NCBI RefSeq assembly: GCF_030463535.1
Contig: NC_132880.1
Location: 36,302,842-36,366,841, forward strand
Source: Salminus brasiliensis
Taxonomy: Eukaryota > Chordata > Actinopteri > Characiformes > Bryconidae
DNA: 64,000 bases
Direction: 5' to 3'
A program made the translations under genes and the position numbers. The notes beneath the pieces were generated by a model. That model searched no databases and was not told the DNA's origin. It was given only the letters and a program-made list of their open reading frames with translations. Of the stretch, positions 1 through 20,984 are shown one piece after another (the first letter of the stretch is position 1; each line of letters opens with the position of its first letter).

Positions 1-715
1 CCTTTGGACGTGTTTTAGTGCTGAGCGATACACTCTCATACTAGGATTGTCTCTTTCTAGGTGTGTTTTTAGTGTACCAGGATTGTCCCCTAGTATTAAT
101 GTCACACTGTGTCTAATCTTGACGCCACCACTAGCTTGAACTAGATACAGAAGGTTCTCAAGAAGCGTATGTGCTGCTACTGGATTACTGTCCTATTTTC
201 TCATCTACTCTTCATTGTTCTTGATCATAAACTGGAAATGCATCAGTCTTTAATGTCTCAGCTGCTAAATATGAATGTTTCTGTTTGATTTTGACTGTGT
301 GTTTCTCTCTACACTGAAACACATAGGCACATTTATACAACTGCTCTCTGTCTTTAGCTCATCATATGAGATTACAGCCGCGAGTGTGACTTCCTCTGCT
401 TTTGCTCTCCTGGGGGATGATTAGGATGTGATTTCTACACACACATGCTCGCTCACTCATACACATAGCGGCATGACACTGGGAGGGCGAAATGTCATCT
501 GCTGTTTTAGACGGCACTGCTGCACTGTCTCAAGCTCTCTCTTTTTCTTCTTTTCTTTCTCTTTCCTTTCCCTTTCCCTTTTTTTCCTCTCATCCCTCTT
601 TCTGTCATCCCTCATCCCATCTTACACACTGATTTCACTGACAGTCGGTTTCTCTTCCTACTCATTTTCTCCCTCTCTATCTTACTCCTCTTTTTATCTT
701 CTTCCCTCAATCATA

Positions 716-718
<3 letters not shown>

Positions 719-754
<36 letters not shown>

Positions 755-791
755 GTGTGTCTGTGTGTCTGTGTGTCTGTGTGTGTGTGTG
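719..791. repeat. (CT)n then TG-rich microsatellite
   Basis: A run of about 16 CT units passes directly into a GTCTGTGTGT-type interrupted TG run. It is simple-sequence DNA inside a ripor2 intron. Confidence 0.9.
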
Positions 792-1034
792 CGTGCTGGA
801 GAGCTGAGTTGAGAATGTGCCAAATGTGCTTGTCTATTTTAAAGACACTGGTGCTGAGATGCTTCATCAGCCACATCAACATGGCAATGACTGTCTCCTT
901 TTTACCAACAGGGTGTGTGTGTCCCTTGGGGATGAACAGTTACCAGTGTTAATGATGTACTACTGGATAACACTCAATGATAATCATACTGTTTAAAATT
1001 GTACTAATTCTATACTAATACTAATTCTGTGTAG

Positions 1035-1405
1035 GCACACACACACACTCAGCTTCTCTCGTCTCTGTAGAGAAGTTTTGCCAATAGAATAGGACTCTCT
1101 AGAGCAGATAAACAAGAACCTATTAGCACTACGCCCAATGCAGTATAAGAGCTGTGAATTAGTGGTACTGTGTTCTCTGGAACGACGGCGCTCCAGCCAA
1201 TACTTTTGGGATGAGTTGGGGATCAGATGAAGTGATGTGGTGATTATCCAACATTCTGACCTCACTAATGCTGTTGTTGCTGAATGCAATTAGATCCTCA
1301 CAGCAATGTTCCACAATCTAGTAGAAAGCATTCCCTGGACAGTAGAGACAGTTCCACCAACAAAAGCAGTATAAACCTTCGTTTCAGAAGAACCACTTGC
1401 ACATA
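1035..1405. mobile_element. MITE family A, degraded copy
   Basis: It shares internal phrases with the copies at 35655-36060 and 42163-42600: a 'caatagaataggactct' stretch, 'ttttgggatgagttggg', and 'gctgaatgcaatta..atcctcacag'. The terminal repeats are not clear in this copy. The family looks like a non-autonomous DNA transposon; its superfamily is not proven. Confidence 0.6.
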
Positions 1406-1953
1406 GAAGAGGAAGAAGGTCCAATAGGAAGATTCAGGAAGTTAAAAAAGATGATTAAAACAATTACTTTAAAACTTCAGATCTGGATCTGTAGGTGTTT
1501 TTGTTCATCCTTCCACTGTGAGAAGATGACTCAGAGCTGTGAATTTGAAAGGATGTAGAGCTGATCAAGAAGCTCTTACTGGGAAAAGGAAACAAAAAAA
1601 GAACATATTTAAGTCAAACTGCTGAATTTGCTGGCGTTCTCAGAAGAGCCCACCCCAGAGTCCAGACCTCAAATGTTTGAAAATGTAATGTGTTTGTGAT
1701 GGCTTGTTGGAGCATTTTCTGCTTCTCACTGTCCAAGACTAAACTTTGAAAGTGTGGGAAAATGCACACTTGCAGAATTCTTCAGAAATGTAATCGTAGG
1801 CCTGGTGAATGGACGCTTTTCCCTGCACTGAATATCATAAAAAATATGTTGATGCCTCTGCTTTTCGTGGCCAGAAGTCCAAGAAAGCATAATTGGCCTG
1901 GGTGTGAGTGTGTTGAATTTCTCAAGACTAATCCTGTGTGTCTTTTGCTGCAG

Positions 1954-10566
<8,613 letters not shown>

Positions 10567-12900
10567 GAGAAGCTGGAAAAGCCTGGGTGAAAGCCCCAGC
10601 TTTACTCTTTTTGCTCTGTGGCCCAGCGCCAGCCGTGGCATACATGATCCTTAAACTGAGAGCGTGCCGACACTGAGCACTTCAGAGCTCCTCAGAAAAG
10701 CCGCTCAATAGCAGGGCTCCTCACGCCGAGACTTCTGAAGCCATTTCCCTCTGCACAGATGGGTTACAGCAGTACACTTATCACTTTTATGGTCACGACC
10801 ATTCATATCGCTATTGATCTTACAATAATAACAGTCTTTATTAAATATCATTTAATTATTTGTTAATATTAGTTGATGTTCCTGAATTTTGCACTTATCA
10901 GAGGCATGTAAATAGAGCACATGGTTATCTGTGTATTGTGTGGCATACCCTACGTGAACTACCTGAACTACCTGAGAGCTACCTTGCTTCCTGTTTGGTT
11001 TCAGGAATACTGAGGGACAGGTTTAATTTAACCCTCCTAGTTACTGTGTGTGTGTGCGCGTGTGTGTGTGAGAGAGAGAGAGAGAGCATGTGAGCATGTG
11101 AGTATGTGTATGATGATGTAAGTAAGCTCTAACTGTTGGGATCACTGGACACAATTTGTGCTCGTCTCCACACCGCTCATCATGGACGCTTTGAGAACAG
11201 ACAAGAGAAGCACAGATCTGTTCATCCAGCCCCCTTGTTTAGTTCCCTTATCGATCGACCAGTGAACCGCTCATCACCTGCAAAGGATTCATTGATTGAT
11301 TGACTGATGGATTGACTGATTGACAGCCAGTCTGCTTGCCTTTAACCTATCAAGGGTCAGTATTGCCTTGTATGGAACAATGCGCAGTAGAAGAAGAGGC
11401 CTGCTCGAGGAGACCTTCTTCAGATGTTATTCCAGAGATATATGGTAGAAATACTATGGTGGGTTGGAATTCTTACTCAAGGACAGACTGGCACTGTGCT
11501 GCAGGTGTGTATGCTTGGGTGTGTGTGCGCGTGTGTGTACGGATGTGTGTTAAAATGCACTTTTTGCTATATGGAGTAAGAGAAGTGTTAATGGAATTAC
11601 TGTGAATTTGATGTTTAACTTCAATGAAGACTGGAAGTACAGTGCTCTGTGATCCAACTAGCTTCTGTGCCTATTGTAACTGTACTACTGAGTCACATTT
11701 ATTATTTCCTGTGGCGACTGATTTTTCTTGACCTAATTTATTTTTTACTTGTCGCTTGTCTTGCATCGTTTTCTTTTTTAACCACTCAAAATGGATTGTA
11801 TCTGCAATACGTATACTAAACCTAGCTACTTATTTATGTGGACATTTAATACAGTACTCCTCCAGTATTTGTAATTACTGAGATACTCCATCAGCCACAC
11901 ACACATACAAATACTCATAATGTTTAAATGTAAAGTTTTATTCTTTTTTTTTATGTTTTCATGATTTTTAAAAGATGTTCTGTCTAACATTTCACATACC
12001 TCAGTGTAAGAGGTCCTGTAACTTCAATTGCAATATCATAGGAACCCCCTTCTTATTCTTTTTGATCTTTTAAACACCTACAATGTAGAACTTTATGGTT
12101 GTGTAAACAAGGCATTAGGATTTTGTTACTGCCTAAATAATTACACCAAAGGAAAAAGCAGGAAAGTCACTGAAGAAGCACATTTTCAAAAAGATTGTAC
12201 TGAGAGAACGTGGATATTCCCTGTAACAACATGCTAATCAAGCACAACTAAGCTACTTTTTAGCTTTCATCGTTTCTATAGAAAACTGTCATAAAAAACT
12301 GCACAAGTTTCTAAAGCCATAACTGATGTAAAACCAATCTTAGCCTGACTTGTTTCGTTTCTTAACCTGCATCAGTATAATGACGCAGATTAAATGGCCT
12401 TTTGTCCATTAGCATATTACCAGTTGGAAGTTCTTGTCTGTTCTGTGAGTTCTTCTCATTCACATCAGTGTTTCTGGGCTTGAGCATCAATCTTTAAGGG
12501 AATAGTTTTCTTTGTGCATATAAGTACAGGTAATTAAGGTGACTAGTGTAATGCACATTGGTATGCTTTATTCAAGTCCAAGGTAAGACAAAAGCCTTGC
12601 CTCATTTTTACATTTGTTTTTATTTTTCCACTTAAAGCTTCTGAAACCCTGCTAAATATTTTAGTTTTAATGATGTCTGGCTTGAGATGACTTTTTTTTT
12701 TTTTTTTTTTTTTTTTGATACCAGTGGCTTGTCCGATCCTCCAGCTTTTTAATCTATAACCACTTGGTTTTGAACAAACGCAGAACATTTATTGTTACAT
12801 CTGTTCCGTAACGATCTCTCGATTGGATTTTCCTCTTTTGAGTTTACAGTATTTCCTCTGTCTATTGAAAGTGGCAATAAAGTTTATTTTTGCAGAACTA
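10567..12900 (+). other. ripor2: ripor2 3' untranslated region (inferred)
   Basis: Non-coding sequence follows the TGA at 10564-10566. It has short TG/AG simple repeats near 11045-11090 and 11510-11550 and a T-run at 12691-12716. The best poly(A) signal is AATAAA at 12876-12881 (gtggcAATAAAgttt). The exact cleavage site is not visible. Confidence 0.55.
12876..12881 (+). terminator. ripor2: Candidate poly(A) signal of ripor2
   Basis: A canonical AATAAA followed by a T-rich stretch, about 2.3 kb after the stop codon and before the convergent gmnn 3' end. Confidence 0.5.
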
Positions 12901-13762
12901 TCAGGGCAAACCTGCTAGCTGTTGTAATCTTTTGCCATATGTGGAAATCTGGCAGGACATGTTGAGTTGTGCTGAACCTGTTTGCATACCTCAGACCAAA
13001 GGTGACTGAACATTAACAGACCATTGGACATATTAGGTTTAAGCTACTCATTCATGATTTTCCTCATTCTTTTGTAATGAAATCTCATCAGATAAAGCTT
13101 GAAAGTTCAGCCCTGTTATTTCAGCTCCACCTCTCATTGTTTCCAACTTGGAATCTAATAAAGGTAACAGAGGCTTCAGGGTCTTCAGTGAGAAACTGTT
13201 CTCTTGGATTGCCATTCTGGACCAGCATGTGAACAGTGTCAACATGACACAAGCTTTGTTCTGCTATTAAACCTTAGCCCCCCCCCCCCCAAAGGAGTGT
13301 CAAGACATTTACAAGAATTCACAATGATAGTCATAGTCAAGAGAGTAGAAGCACATTTTAGGCATTTAAAATACCTTGGTAATGATAGTCTGTGCCAGCT
13401 CTGGCCCATCTTTACCTATTCTAGATTATTGGGTTATCAGCAGGTTGATGGCAAACAATCTACCCATACTTTAAAGAATTAATCTGAGTCAGATGACCCA
13501 ATATGTCTGCAAACCCACACTGTGGAACTGAAATTAAGTCCATTTCAGCAATGCAGCAATGACTGATTTAGTGTCTTGTACAGATTAACAATACAATGAT
13601 TGCTGCTGTTAAGAGCAGGGTTAAAACAAAAAAAATTAAACTTCAAACACTGGGTTTGTTGGTGATCCCAGCCAAAACAGATTCATGAATACTGACTACA
13701 TTCCCACAAGCAGCAAACATTTAAACAGGTAAAGACTGACAAGGTTTATGAAAATATGGCAC
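12901..13762. other. Spacer between convergent ripor2 and gmnn
   Basis: AT-rich sequence with a C10 tract near 13280-13290. No coding exon or clear mobile element is seen. Confidence 0.5.
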
Positions 13763-13768
13763 TTTATT
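13763..13768 (-). terminator. gmnn: Poly(A) signal of gmnn
   Basis: TTTATT on the plus strand is AATAAA on the minus strand, about 240 bases downstream of the gmnn stop codon at 14011-14013. Confidence 0.7.
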
Positions 13769-14010
13769 CATGTACATGTCCATGTTTTACATATGTACAG
13801 AAAGCATCACATCTACACAAGCCATAAAACAGTCAAATTATTTACAAAGTTAAATAAAAAAAATACTAAAACACAAATGTAATTGCACTTCACTTGTTTG
13901 AGAGAAAAGGCAGTCAAAGTAGTTCAATTATGACCAATGAAACATTCCAGAACCAACAATGCACAAACATCACTTCTATAGTTCACATCTGGATAAAGCA
14001 CTAATGAACA

Positions 14011-16263
14011 TCACTTTGGCTCTTCTGCATCGGAGACAGCATCATCTTCCACTTCTGGCACAGGCTCTTTATTCTCTGCATTTTCCAAGTCTGGTTCTTC
14101 ATCCTCTGCATCACTTATATTGTCCTCCTCTTCACTCTGGTCTTCTGCATCATCCTCCTCCTCATCATCTACTGCATCAAAGGCCATCTCTCGCAGCTCT
14201 TCCAAGTTATCCGGGCTTTTTCCAGTTAACCTCTGCAAATCAAGTTAACATTAGTTAATTCAAACCCAAGAAACCAAGGTAACAAGACATTGAGCAAGAG
14301 AGAGAGTGCTTACCTCTATCATGTCAGCCATATGTTGGACATGCTGTGCTAGCTCCTGAAGTTCATCATTCTCACTCTTCAGTTGAGCAATTTGCTCATC
14401 TTTGGCTTCTATCTCCTTGTGCAGCTGGTTGAAAAATATTTAAAAGTGAGCAAATTGGGTGATTTGCCATCAGCTGCTCACTGAACTGGTTGGTAAGGTT
14501 CAGTAACTTTTTTGCAGAAAGATCAAGTCACTTACCTTCTCATTCTCCTGAAGGACATTGAACAGTGCTTTCCGCCTCTCCTCTGCCATTTCCTTCCAGT
14601 AGGCAGATGTAGGAGTTTCTAAAATACAAAAAGCTCATGTTTAACTAGAGCAGGCACAACCGATCAAAATGCAACACCTTATTTATTAAAACAAGCCATC
14701 AGAGTTCATACTATACTTCTAAAAACACAAAAAAAAAGTCTAGAGAACACATATTGCAAAAAAGGGGTGCCAAAAGTTCCAGGTTTTGACTTGGGAGGGC
14801 ATTTGTAAGTATAACCAGCAATCAAAGGTATAACAGGCTCCTAGAAGCAAGGAACCACCCATTTTGCAATAACTCAGAGAGTTTAGGCCAGACATCATTT
14901 GCTGTTGATGTTTTGAGAACAAACTTTTAGCAGCTATCCAAACAAACAAGTTGAAGTTGTACTATTACAAAGACTGAATAAATCAAGCCATAAATACCTC
15001 AAACACTGGTTGCCCAGTATCTACATCAAAATCCCCAGATGAACTGTCCAAACAACCCACAATAAATAAATCCCCCACCCACCTCAAATACAAAAAGCTT
15101 AAAGATTGCTCTTGAGTGAGTGACCACAAAACAATGTTTGATCACATCAGAAAAGTTACCTTTGACCATCAGCTCATAGGCTTCCTGAGAGATCCCTTCA
15201 GGCTGGTTTTCATTTTCTGGATCTGTGGTTTTTACTGCCACTTCAGCTTTAGCCCTCTTTGATCCCTTCACTTGGTCCACACTCCAGAGCTTCCTCTTAG
15301 GAACAGCCTTACCAGTCTAAAAGGAGATTAGAATAAATTAACACATTTGATACTGTGGTCTACAAACTGGTTACTGTAAAACCTAAAACCTCAGGCCTTG
15401 TACCTCAGTTAACTTCCCAAAGCTTTTATTCAGTGTAGATGGCTGAAGGACTTGCAGTGTTCTCCTCCCTGCCAAAGAATCTGAAGTCTGTGCGGCAAAA
15501 AACTTCTACAAGAGAGGAAACATCTTGATTAAAATACACCAAGACTAAAGGCATTAACCAATGACTGCATTAGGGTTTATAAAAACAAAAAAGCCATAAA
15601 GGCAGTTCAGGATTTTCCCACATCTCAATTTAATGCCCAACTGCACTCCCCTCCCTGCGTACAACAAACTGCATTCACCTGACTCATTGTTCTCCACTTA
15701 CACTCTTGTTAAACTGTCATTATAAGACAGAAATGAGCGCACTAGCCAAACAGCCCTGTGTCGGTAAGCCTAGAAAGCGTGGGAAAGGGGCAGGCCAGTA
15801 ATCAGCTGCATGGGGCAAACACCTCAAATTCCCACAGGCAGCGATTGGTCCTTCTGAATCATTATCTTACCTCAAGATTCTTTAACAAATAATTACTGTG
15901 GGAACTTGCCTCAAAAAGCTCATTACAGCCAACTACAAGTTAGGAGTTGGTTAATGTTTTCACCCACAAACAATACAGTGGCAGGCTAAGCCACAGTTAA
16001 CAGGTTTAAACAGCAGTGCACAATGTACTAAAGGTGCACATGCATCAACAATGATTAATTCAACAGAGCAGCAGTTCCCTGCAGTCACACCAAACCCTGT
16101 GTTTCACAGAGTCACTTTACAGAAGGAAATGAGTAACATTGAAATGCTCAGTACATACATCCACCAGTTCACCCACATACTTAAACTGGGCACAATCAAG
16201 GCCTCTTACCTTTATATTTTCACGGGGATTCTCCGCTTGCTTCATTTTTCTGACAGAATTCAT
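14011..16263 (-). CDS. gmnn: gmnn, geminin DNA replication inhibitor
   Basis: Coding exons on the minus strand, 5' to 3': 16263-16210, 15505-15404, 15316-15160, 14618-14536, 14424-14314, 14232-14011. They total 729 nt, 242 residues. The start is [10 protein letters not shown] destruction box RRTL (residues 32-35, then QVLQP) matches the APC/C degron of vertebrate geminins. A KRK basic stretch follows near 59-61. [13 protein letters not shown] begins the coiled coil (about 111-165), which dimerises and binds Cdt1. The tail (about 188-242) is very acidic. Human geminin is 209 residues; the extra length here is mostly the acidic tail. Known role: a nuclear S-G2 protein that sequesters Cdt1 to block re-licensing and also affects neural fate. 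It converges with ripor2. Confidence 0.97.
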
Positions 16264-17400
16264 TGCTTTAGTTCAAGGTTACCTGCAGACAAGTTAAGAC
16301 ACAAGGGCAAACTCAGTACAATTTCATCCAGCTAAACCATCATTCTAACAGTCAGTCTGTCAACATGCATGGAGATCAGGGGCTCAATCTTTTAAGTGTA
16401 AAAGAACTAGGATTGGGGGGGGGGGGGTTTGGAAGTCATACCCAGATAAACACAATAGAGCAATTTGGGTTTAACTGCTCAAGTAAACCGATAAGAATGG
16501 ACTTTGGCTGATGAAGGCAGAGGCATTTGGGTGACCGCTGAAGGTAAGCCATGTGGAGGTGCTAAACGCACACCAGGAAAGGCGCAAAGCAGAAGTATAG
16601 GTAATTAGGACCTGAATAACCTGGCCAGGTCTATATAAAAAAAGCGTAATTAAAGTGGAGAAATCCTTGTTTTCATTCTTCACTTTTTGTTTTTTAAATT
16701 TTAAACGATTGTACAAAAGAGGCACCAGAGAAAACAGGCCAAAAACAAAGTGGGTCTGCTCATGCGCACAGCCGCCGAGTAGCACTTACCGCTGGGTAGG
16801 TAAACAGGACACCGGGCTCTGGAACAAAGTGGTTAGGTGGGCTTGGAGCGCAGAGCGACGAGCTCACACAGCCCACCAAATGTTACCGAGTACTGTTAAT
16901 AAAACCGGGCTGAAACTCAGTAGCTAGTTATTGTGCCAGGCGGGAAAAAAAAAAACAAGCTAGCCTTGTTTAGCAGAACAGCTAGAAACTGGCCAGCACG
17001 CAAACCACACACCAGCTGCGTCCTCAGACGACATCAACAGAGAAGTGAAAGACATAGAAACGCAGGTCGCGTTGCCAACCTAAAACGTTACAAAAAAATT
17101 AAGTTACACGACGTTAATAACTTAAGTCAACCACGCAAACTAGCGAGCGTCCCTGCTCATGTAGATACTCCACCGAACATTTACCACACCCGCCGCTTAC
17201 ACTAGCCCATAACACCAACACCGTGACGCTAAAAGTCCCGCATTAGCAGCCCCCCAAAAACAAACCAAAATATATATATATTAACGTACTTACAGATAAT
17301 AGCCGGATCTGCCGCGACTGCTCGGACAAACACTCCCGCGGTTCAACGCTGCGATGAACTCAGACTCGCGCCACGCGCTTAAGTATGGCTTTGTACTCAG
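16264..17400 (-). other. gmnn: gmnn 5' region: first intron and non-coding exon 1
   Basis: The ATG exon appears to begin at 16282 (minus-strand acceptor CTGCAG|GTAACC). A good donor (GTAAGT) at 17293 on the minus strand defines a non-coding exon from 17294 to about 17390. The intron between has a G10 run near 16417-16427 and no coding sequence. Confidence 0.6.
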
Positions 17401-17401
17401 T

Positions 17402-17425
17402 CACGTGACTCCGGGATTTGGCGCC
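17402..17425. promoter_or_regulatory. gmnn: gmnn promoter: E-box and palindromic E2F site
   Basis: CACGTG at 17402-17407 and TTTGGCGCC at 17417-17425 lie just upstream of the non-coding first exon. TTTSGCGC is the E2F consensus, and mammalian geminin is an E2F-regulated gene. The match is seen in the sequence; the function here is inferred. Confidence 0.65.
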
Positions 17426-17940
17426 ACGGAGAAATCCCATAGCGCCCCCTACATGAAGCTCTGTCAGCGAATGACAGACCACACAGACCACTGACAGGCT
17501 CGTTACTAAGCTAGCTAACTATTATGCGACTATTTCATAACATTCAGACACTCAGTGCCAACTAAATTAGCTTACCCCTTTTTTTAGGTTTTCCGGTTTC
17601 ATGTTTGTTCTCTTTGCCGGCTGCTTTGGAAACAGCGTTCAGTGTAACTTTCAGGTTCATCATCCACTCATTAGTCTGAGATCTTCTAAGAGCCTCTATG
17701 CAGGTCATCACTCAGACAGCTTACACTCCCTCACTGAGGACCTGCAGTCTGGACCTCCTCACCGCCTCATCACTTAAACCCCTGCAACAGTCTTCAAACT
17801 CATTTGTGTAACATTACAATGCTGTGCTTTAATTACTCTTATTTTACATTTCTCATTAGTCATTTGTACTACCTCCTTTTTACTTCCTCTACTTTTTCCC
17901 CCCAAAATTTGTAGTTTTTCTTTTCTTTTTCAGTAAATGC

Positions 17941-18200
17941 TAAACAAATAGACTGATCATAAAATATGTTCTTAGATTCTCATCAGAAACAGCAAAAAAA
18001 TATATATTATATATATTTATATTTATTATATAAATATTTATATATTTTTTATTATATAAATATTTATACATATTATATTTATTATACATATATGTATTAT
18101 ATATGTTTATATTATTTATATTAAAAAATATTATATATAATTTTTTTTGCTGTTTCTGATGAGAATCTAAGAACATATTTTATGATCAGTCTTATTGTTT
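17941..18200. repeat. Large AT-rich inverted repeat (foldback)
   Basis: The arms 17951-18000 and 18142-18191 are perfect 50-bp inverted copies. They extend imperfectly outward to about 17942 and 18200, around a 141-bp spacer made almost only of A and T. This could be a foldback/MITE element or a palindromic AT-rich repeat. Confidence 0.9.
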
Positions 18201-18383
18201 ATGTCTATATATCCTTGGGTTCTTGACAGAAAAATAAGAAAAAGAAAAATAATACTTATGAAACATCCTCTATACTGAGAATGTACACTTCAGACCATCT
18301 TGCTAGCGTCCACGATTTTAATATGCAAGTATGAAGTTGAGACATAAGAACCCCTACTGCGCCAACAACAACATGCAGGACGA

Positions 18384-18385
<2 letters not shown>

Positions 18386-18454
<69 letters not shown>
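18386..18454. repeat. (TA)n microsatellite
   Basis: About 34 uninterrupted TA units; the flanks are not recognised. Confidence 0.95.
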
Positions 18455-18455
<1 letters not shown>

Positions 18456-19861
18456 GAGAAAGCTAAAATACTGTGAACTACACCGACCGCAAAAAAATGG
18501 TAGAACATGTGCATCATATTGGCAAAAAATTAAAAACGAAAACCAAACAAACACAATAAACGAAGAACAAACAAAAATAATATTTTATTCCTCAGTCAAC
18601 AGAAACATAAACAGTGTGAATCTATGCTGATCACAGCAGCTGATGGGGTTCATTTACTGACCGGCTGTTTCCTAAGCGCCGTTGCCCCCTGGCTGCGCGC
18701 GCACCCTGTGACGGTGGTAAACAGGAAACCCGTCGATGTGCCTGAAACCTGCTTTACCTTCAGCTACATTAACACTGTAGCTCCTCAGTAAAACTAACCG
18801 AACGAAGTTTTGGACACTGAACATGTCTTGGCTTTAACCTGATCCCCTAAAGCAACACACACCTAACAGAATCCCTGCAGACAAGATTGTCCTATTAGAT
18901 GGCTTTAAAAAATCGATCATCGTTTTCCAGGAATGATTTGGAATACACTCGTTTAGTTAATAAGGTTTTTTTTTCCTTCTTCTGGATAAAAAGTTGCCAT
19001 TTAAGCGTGACAGCGACATGTTGCTGTAACCAGTGAGCAAATCACTCCTGTAAACGATTAAAAAGACACCGACGATTAAGGCCTGTGCTTCCTAAACACA
19101 CTATGCTGTTGTTAATTGTATGTGCTGTTTGCCATTGCTCAATATTTTCATGCACGTTATGTTAGAGACAGTTTGCCAGAAACAGGCTCCTTGTTAAATG
19201 ACGTGTCTGTAGAGAGCTGCACAAACATGGGGATGTATCCGCTATTACTCTCTGAGTTCAATCTCTTTCCTGCGATAAGATCATTCATAGCTGTGGGCTG
19301 TGATGGCAGTGGACTGTAGTCTATTAGACTAAGTTTATGGCCTTACAGATTAGATCACGGTAAGGCATCTCACAGCTCTTAAAAACATCAGCAAACAGGC
19401 TCATATTTTAGTCACATGTCTACCACGTGACGTCTTCAGGAGGTTGCCAGATTGGCACACATGTCGATGTCATATACAAACACTCCTGATCCAACTAATG
19501 AGCTACCGAACAAGAACAGGGGGTGCTAGAACAGGGCAGAACCATGGGCCTCGTTCACCAATATCTTCCAATGTTTGATTTGAAGAATTTTCTTCAATTT
19601 GTTCTTGAGAATGTCTATTTTCGACTCATGATGTGTTTTAAACCACAGAGTTGTTCACAGCTATGCTCTTATAATGATAGATCCCAGGTTAGAATCTATG
19701 TAATTTACTAATGAGTCCCTCATGTGCTCGGTCCGGGGTGTTAGTGTAGGACAAACACAAACACGTCTACAGCATTACAAATTACATTACATTCCCCAGC
19801 ACCGGGAACCACAGAAGACTACTTCAGTATCTAAACCCTCTGACCGTTAGCCCTGGCCTTG

Positions 19862-19863
<2 letters not shown>

Positions 19864-19907
<44 letters not shown>
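19864..19907. repeat. (TA)n microsatellite
   Basis: About 22 TA units. Confidence 0.95.
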
Positions 19908-19912
<5 letters not shown>

Positions 19913-20084
19913 CATATATGTACAGGGGCAGCTGAGAAATAAATTATAGACGGAAAACTGGGTTTATGAACCTGTGGTATAGAGGAGCGGTTCTTAATCC
20001 TGGCCCCTGATAAGGCCTACTGCTCAGGCCTACTGCCCTGACACCACCACGTCATCTCCATTTATGCTTAAGAATTGTAAATAC

Positions 20085-20216
20085 AAGGGTTTTAATGACA
20101 GGATTATGGGTTCGATATCCGGGTTTTGCAAGATGCCACTCTTGAGGCCCTTTACCCTCTCTGCTCCCTGGGTGCCGCAAGCAATGGCTGCCCACCACTC
20201 CGGGCACGTTTGCTCA
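20085..20216 (+). mobile_element. SINE family 1, 5'-truncated copy
   Basis: It contains a B-box-like 'gggttcgatatccggg', 'gccactcttgaggccctt', 'taccctctctgctccctggg' and 'ggctgcccaccactc'. This is a diverged copy of the adjacent full SINE, giving a head-to-tail pair. Confidence 0.7.
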
Positions 20217-20220
20217 CGTG

Positions 20221-20527
20221 GGGCAGTGGTGGCTCAGCGGTTAGAGCGCCGGGCTATCGATAACAGGGTTGTGGGTTCGATTCCCGGGCTTGGTAAGCTG
20301 CCACTGTTGGGCCCTTGAGCAAGGCCCTTTACCCTCTCTGCTCCCCGGGCGCTGGAGTTGGCTGCCCACCACTCTGGGTGTGTGTGTGTACTCACTGCCC
20401 CTAGCTCACTAGCGTGTGTGTGAGTGTGTGTTCACTACCACAGATGGGTTAAATGCGGAGGACCCATTTCGCTGTACAGTGCACACTGTACAATGACAAA
20501 TACGTGCACCTTTTTTTTACCTTTAGT
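20221..20527 (+). mobile_element. tRNA-derived SINE, family 1
   Basis: The 5' end reads 'gtggctcagcggttagagcg' (A-box region), followed by 'gggttcgattcccggg' (B box) about 40 bases later. Then come 'gccactgttgggcccttgag', an internal GT-rich site and a 3' part ending 'gacaaatacgtgcacc' plus a T run. The same unit recurs at 20985, 32389, 34348 and 50890, so it is a dispersed Pol III-type retroposon and not a tRNA gene. Confidence 0.88.
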
Positions 20528-20559
20528 GTGTGTGTGTGTGTTCACAGATGGGTTAAAGG

Positions 20560-20868
20560 CCAAATAATTCCATCGGTGTCCAAAACAGAATATGTTTGTC
20601 TTGTCTGGTCTATATATTATAGCTATAGCCTGGGTGTCCGAACGGCCGAGTCGCTCGCTGTCTTCAAGACCCACCTCTTCAGAGAATACTTGGACGATTA
20701 GAGTACTGTGGTCACCTTATTGACCTGTGTTTAGTAATGTCTAATCTTAAAGGTATCTTTGAACTATTAGTCTATTCTAACTAGATAAGGTTTTTTGGGT
20801 AAATAGCAAAGCACTTTGTAAGTCGCTCTGAATAAGAGCATCTGCTAAATGCCATAAATGTAAATGTG
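20560..20868 (+). mobile_element. L2-like LINE 3' tail
   Basis: It encodes VRTAESLAVFKTHLFREYL, the common C-terminal phrase of fish L2-type reverse transcriptases. A 3' UTR ends in 'aagtcgctctgaataagagc' and 'tctgctaaatgcc'. The inverted, longer copy is at 34778-35300. Confidence 0.7.
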
Positions 20869-20984
20869 CAGCTGTTCATACTTTGTATTAGGGCCCGTTT
20901 CCTGCTTGAAACTCCAGATGTAGTCTTACACCACCTGTTCTTAAAAATGTTATTATTATTAAATATAAAATGTTATTAAGGTAA

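Larger units (their letters stand above)
1..1953. other. ripor2 intron (5' side) with microsatellites and a MITE remnant
   Basis: No exon could be supported here. It holds a pyrimidine-rich stretch from about 535 to 790 with (CT)n followed by a (TG)n-rich run, and a MITE-family-A remnant at about 1035-1405. The short open frames do not resemble any ripor2 exon. Confidence 0.6.

Noticed and set aside
428-952. A 174-codon open frame on the plus strand
   Set aside because: It runs through CT- and TG-rich simple sequence in a ripor2 intron with no recognisable domain.
13959-14258. A plus-strand open frame rich in H, P and L
   Set aside because: It is antisense to the acidic last exon of gmnn.
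20221-20300. tRNA gene candidates at the A/B-box pairs of the SINEs
   Set aside because: The sequences do not fold as a full cloverleaf with an acceptor stem, and they continue into SINE bodies found at several sites.
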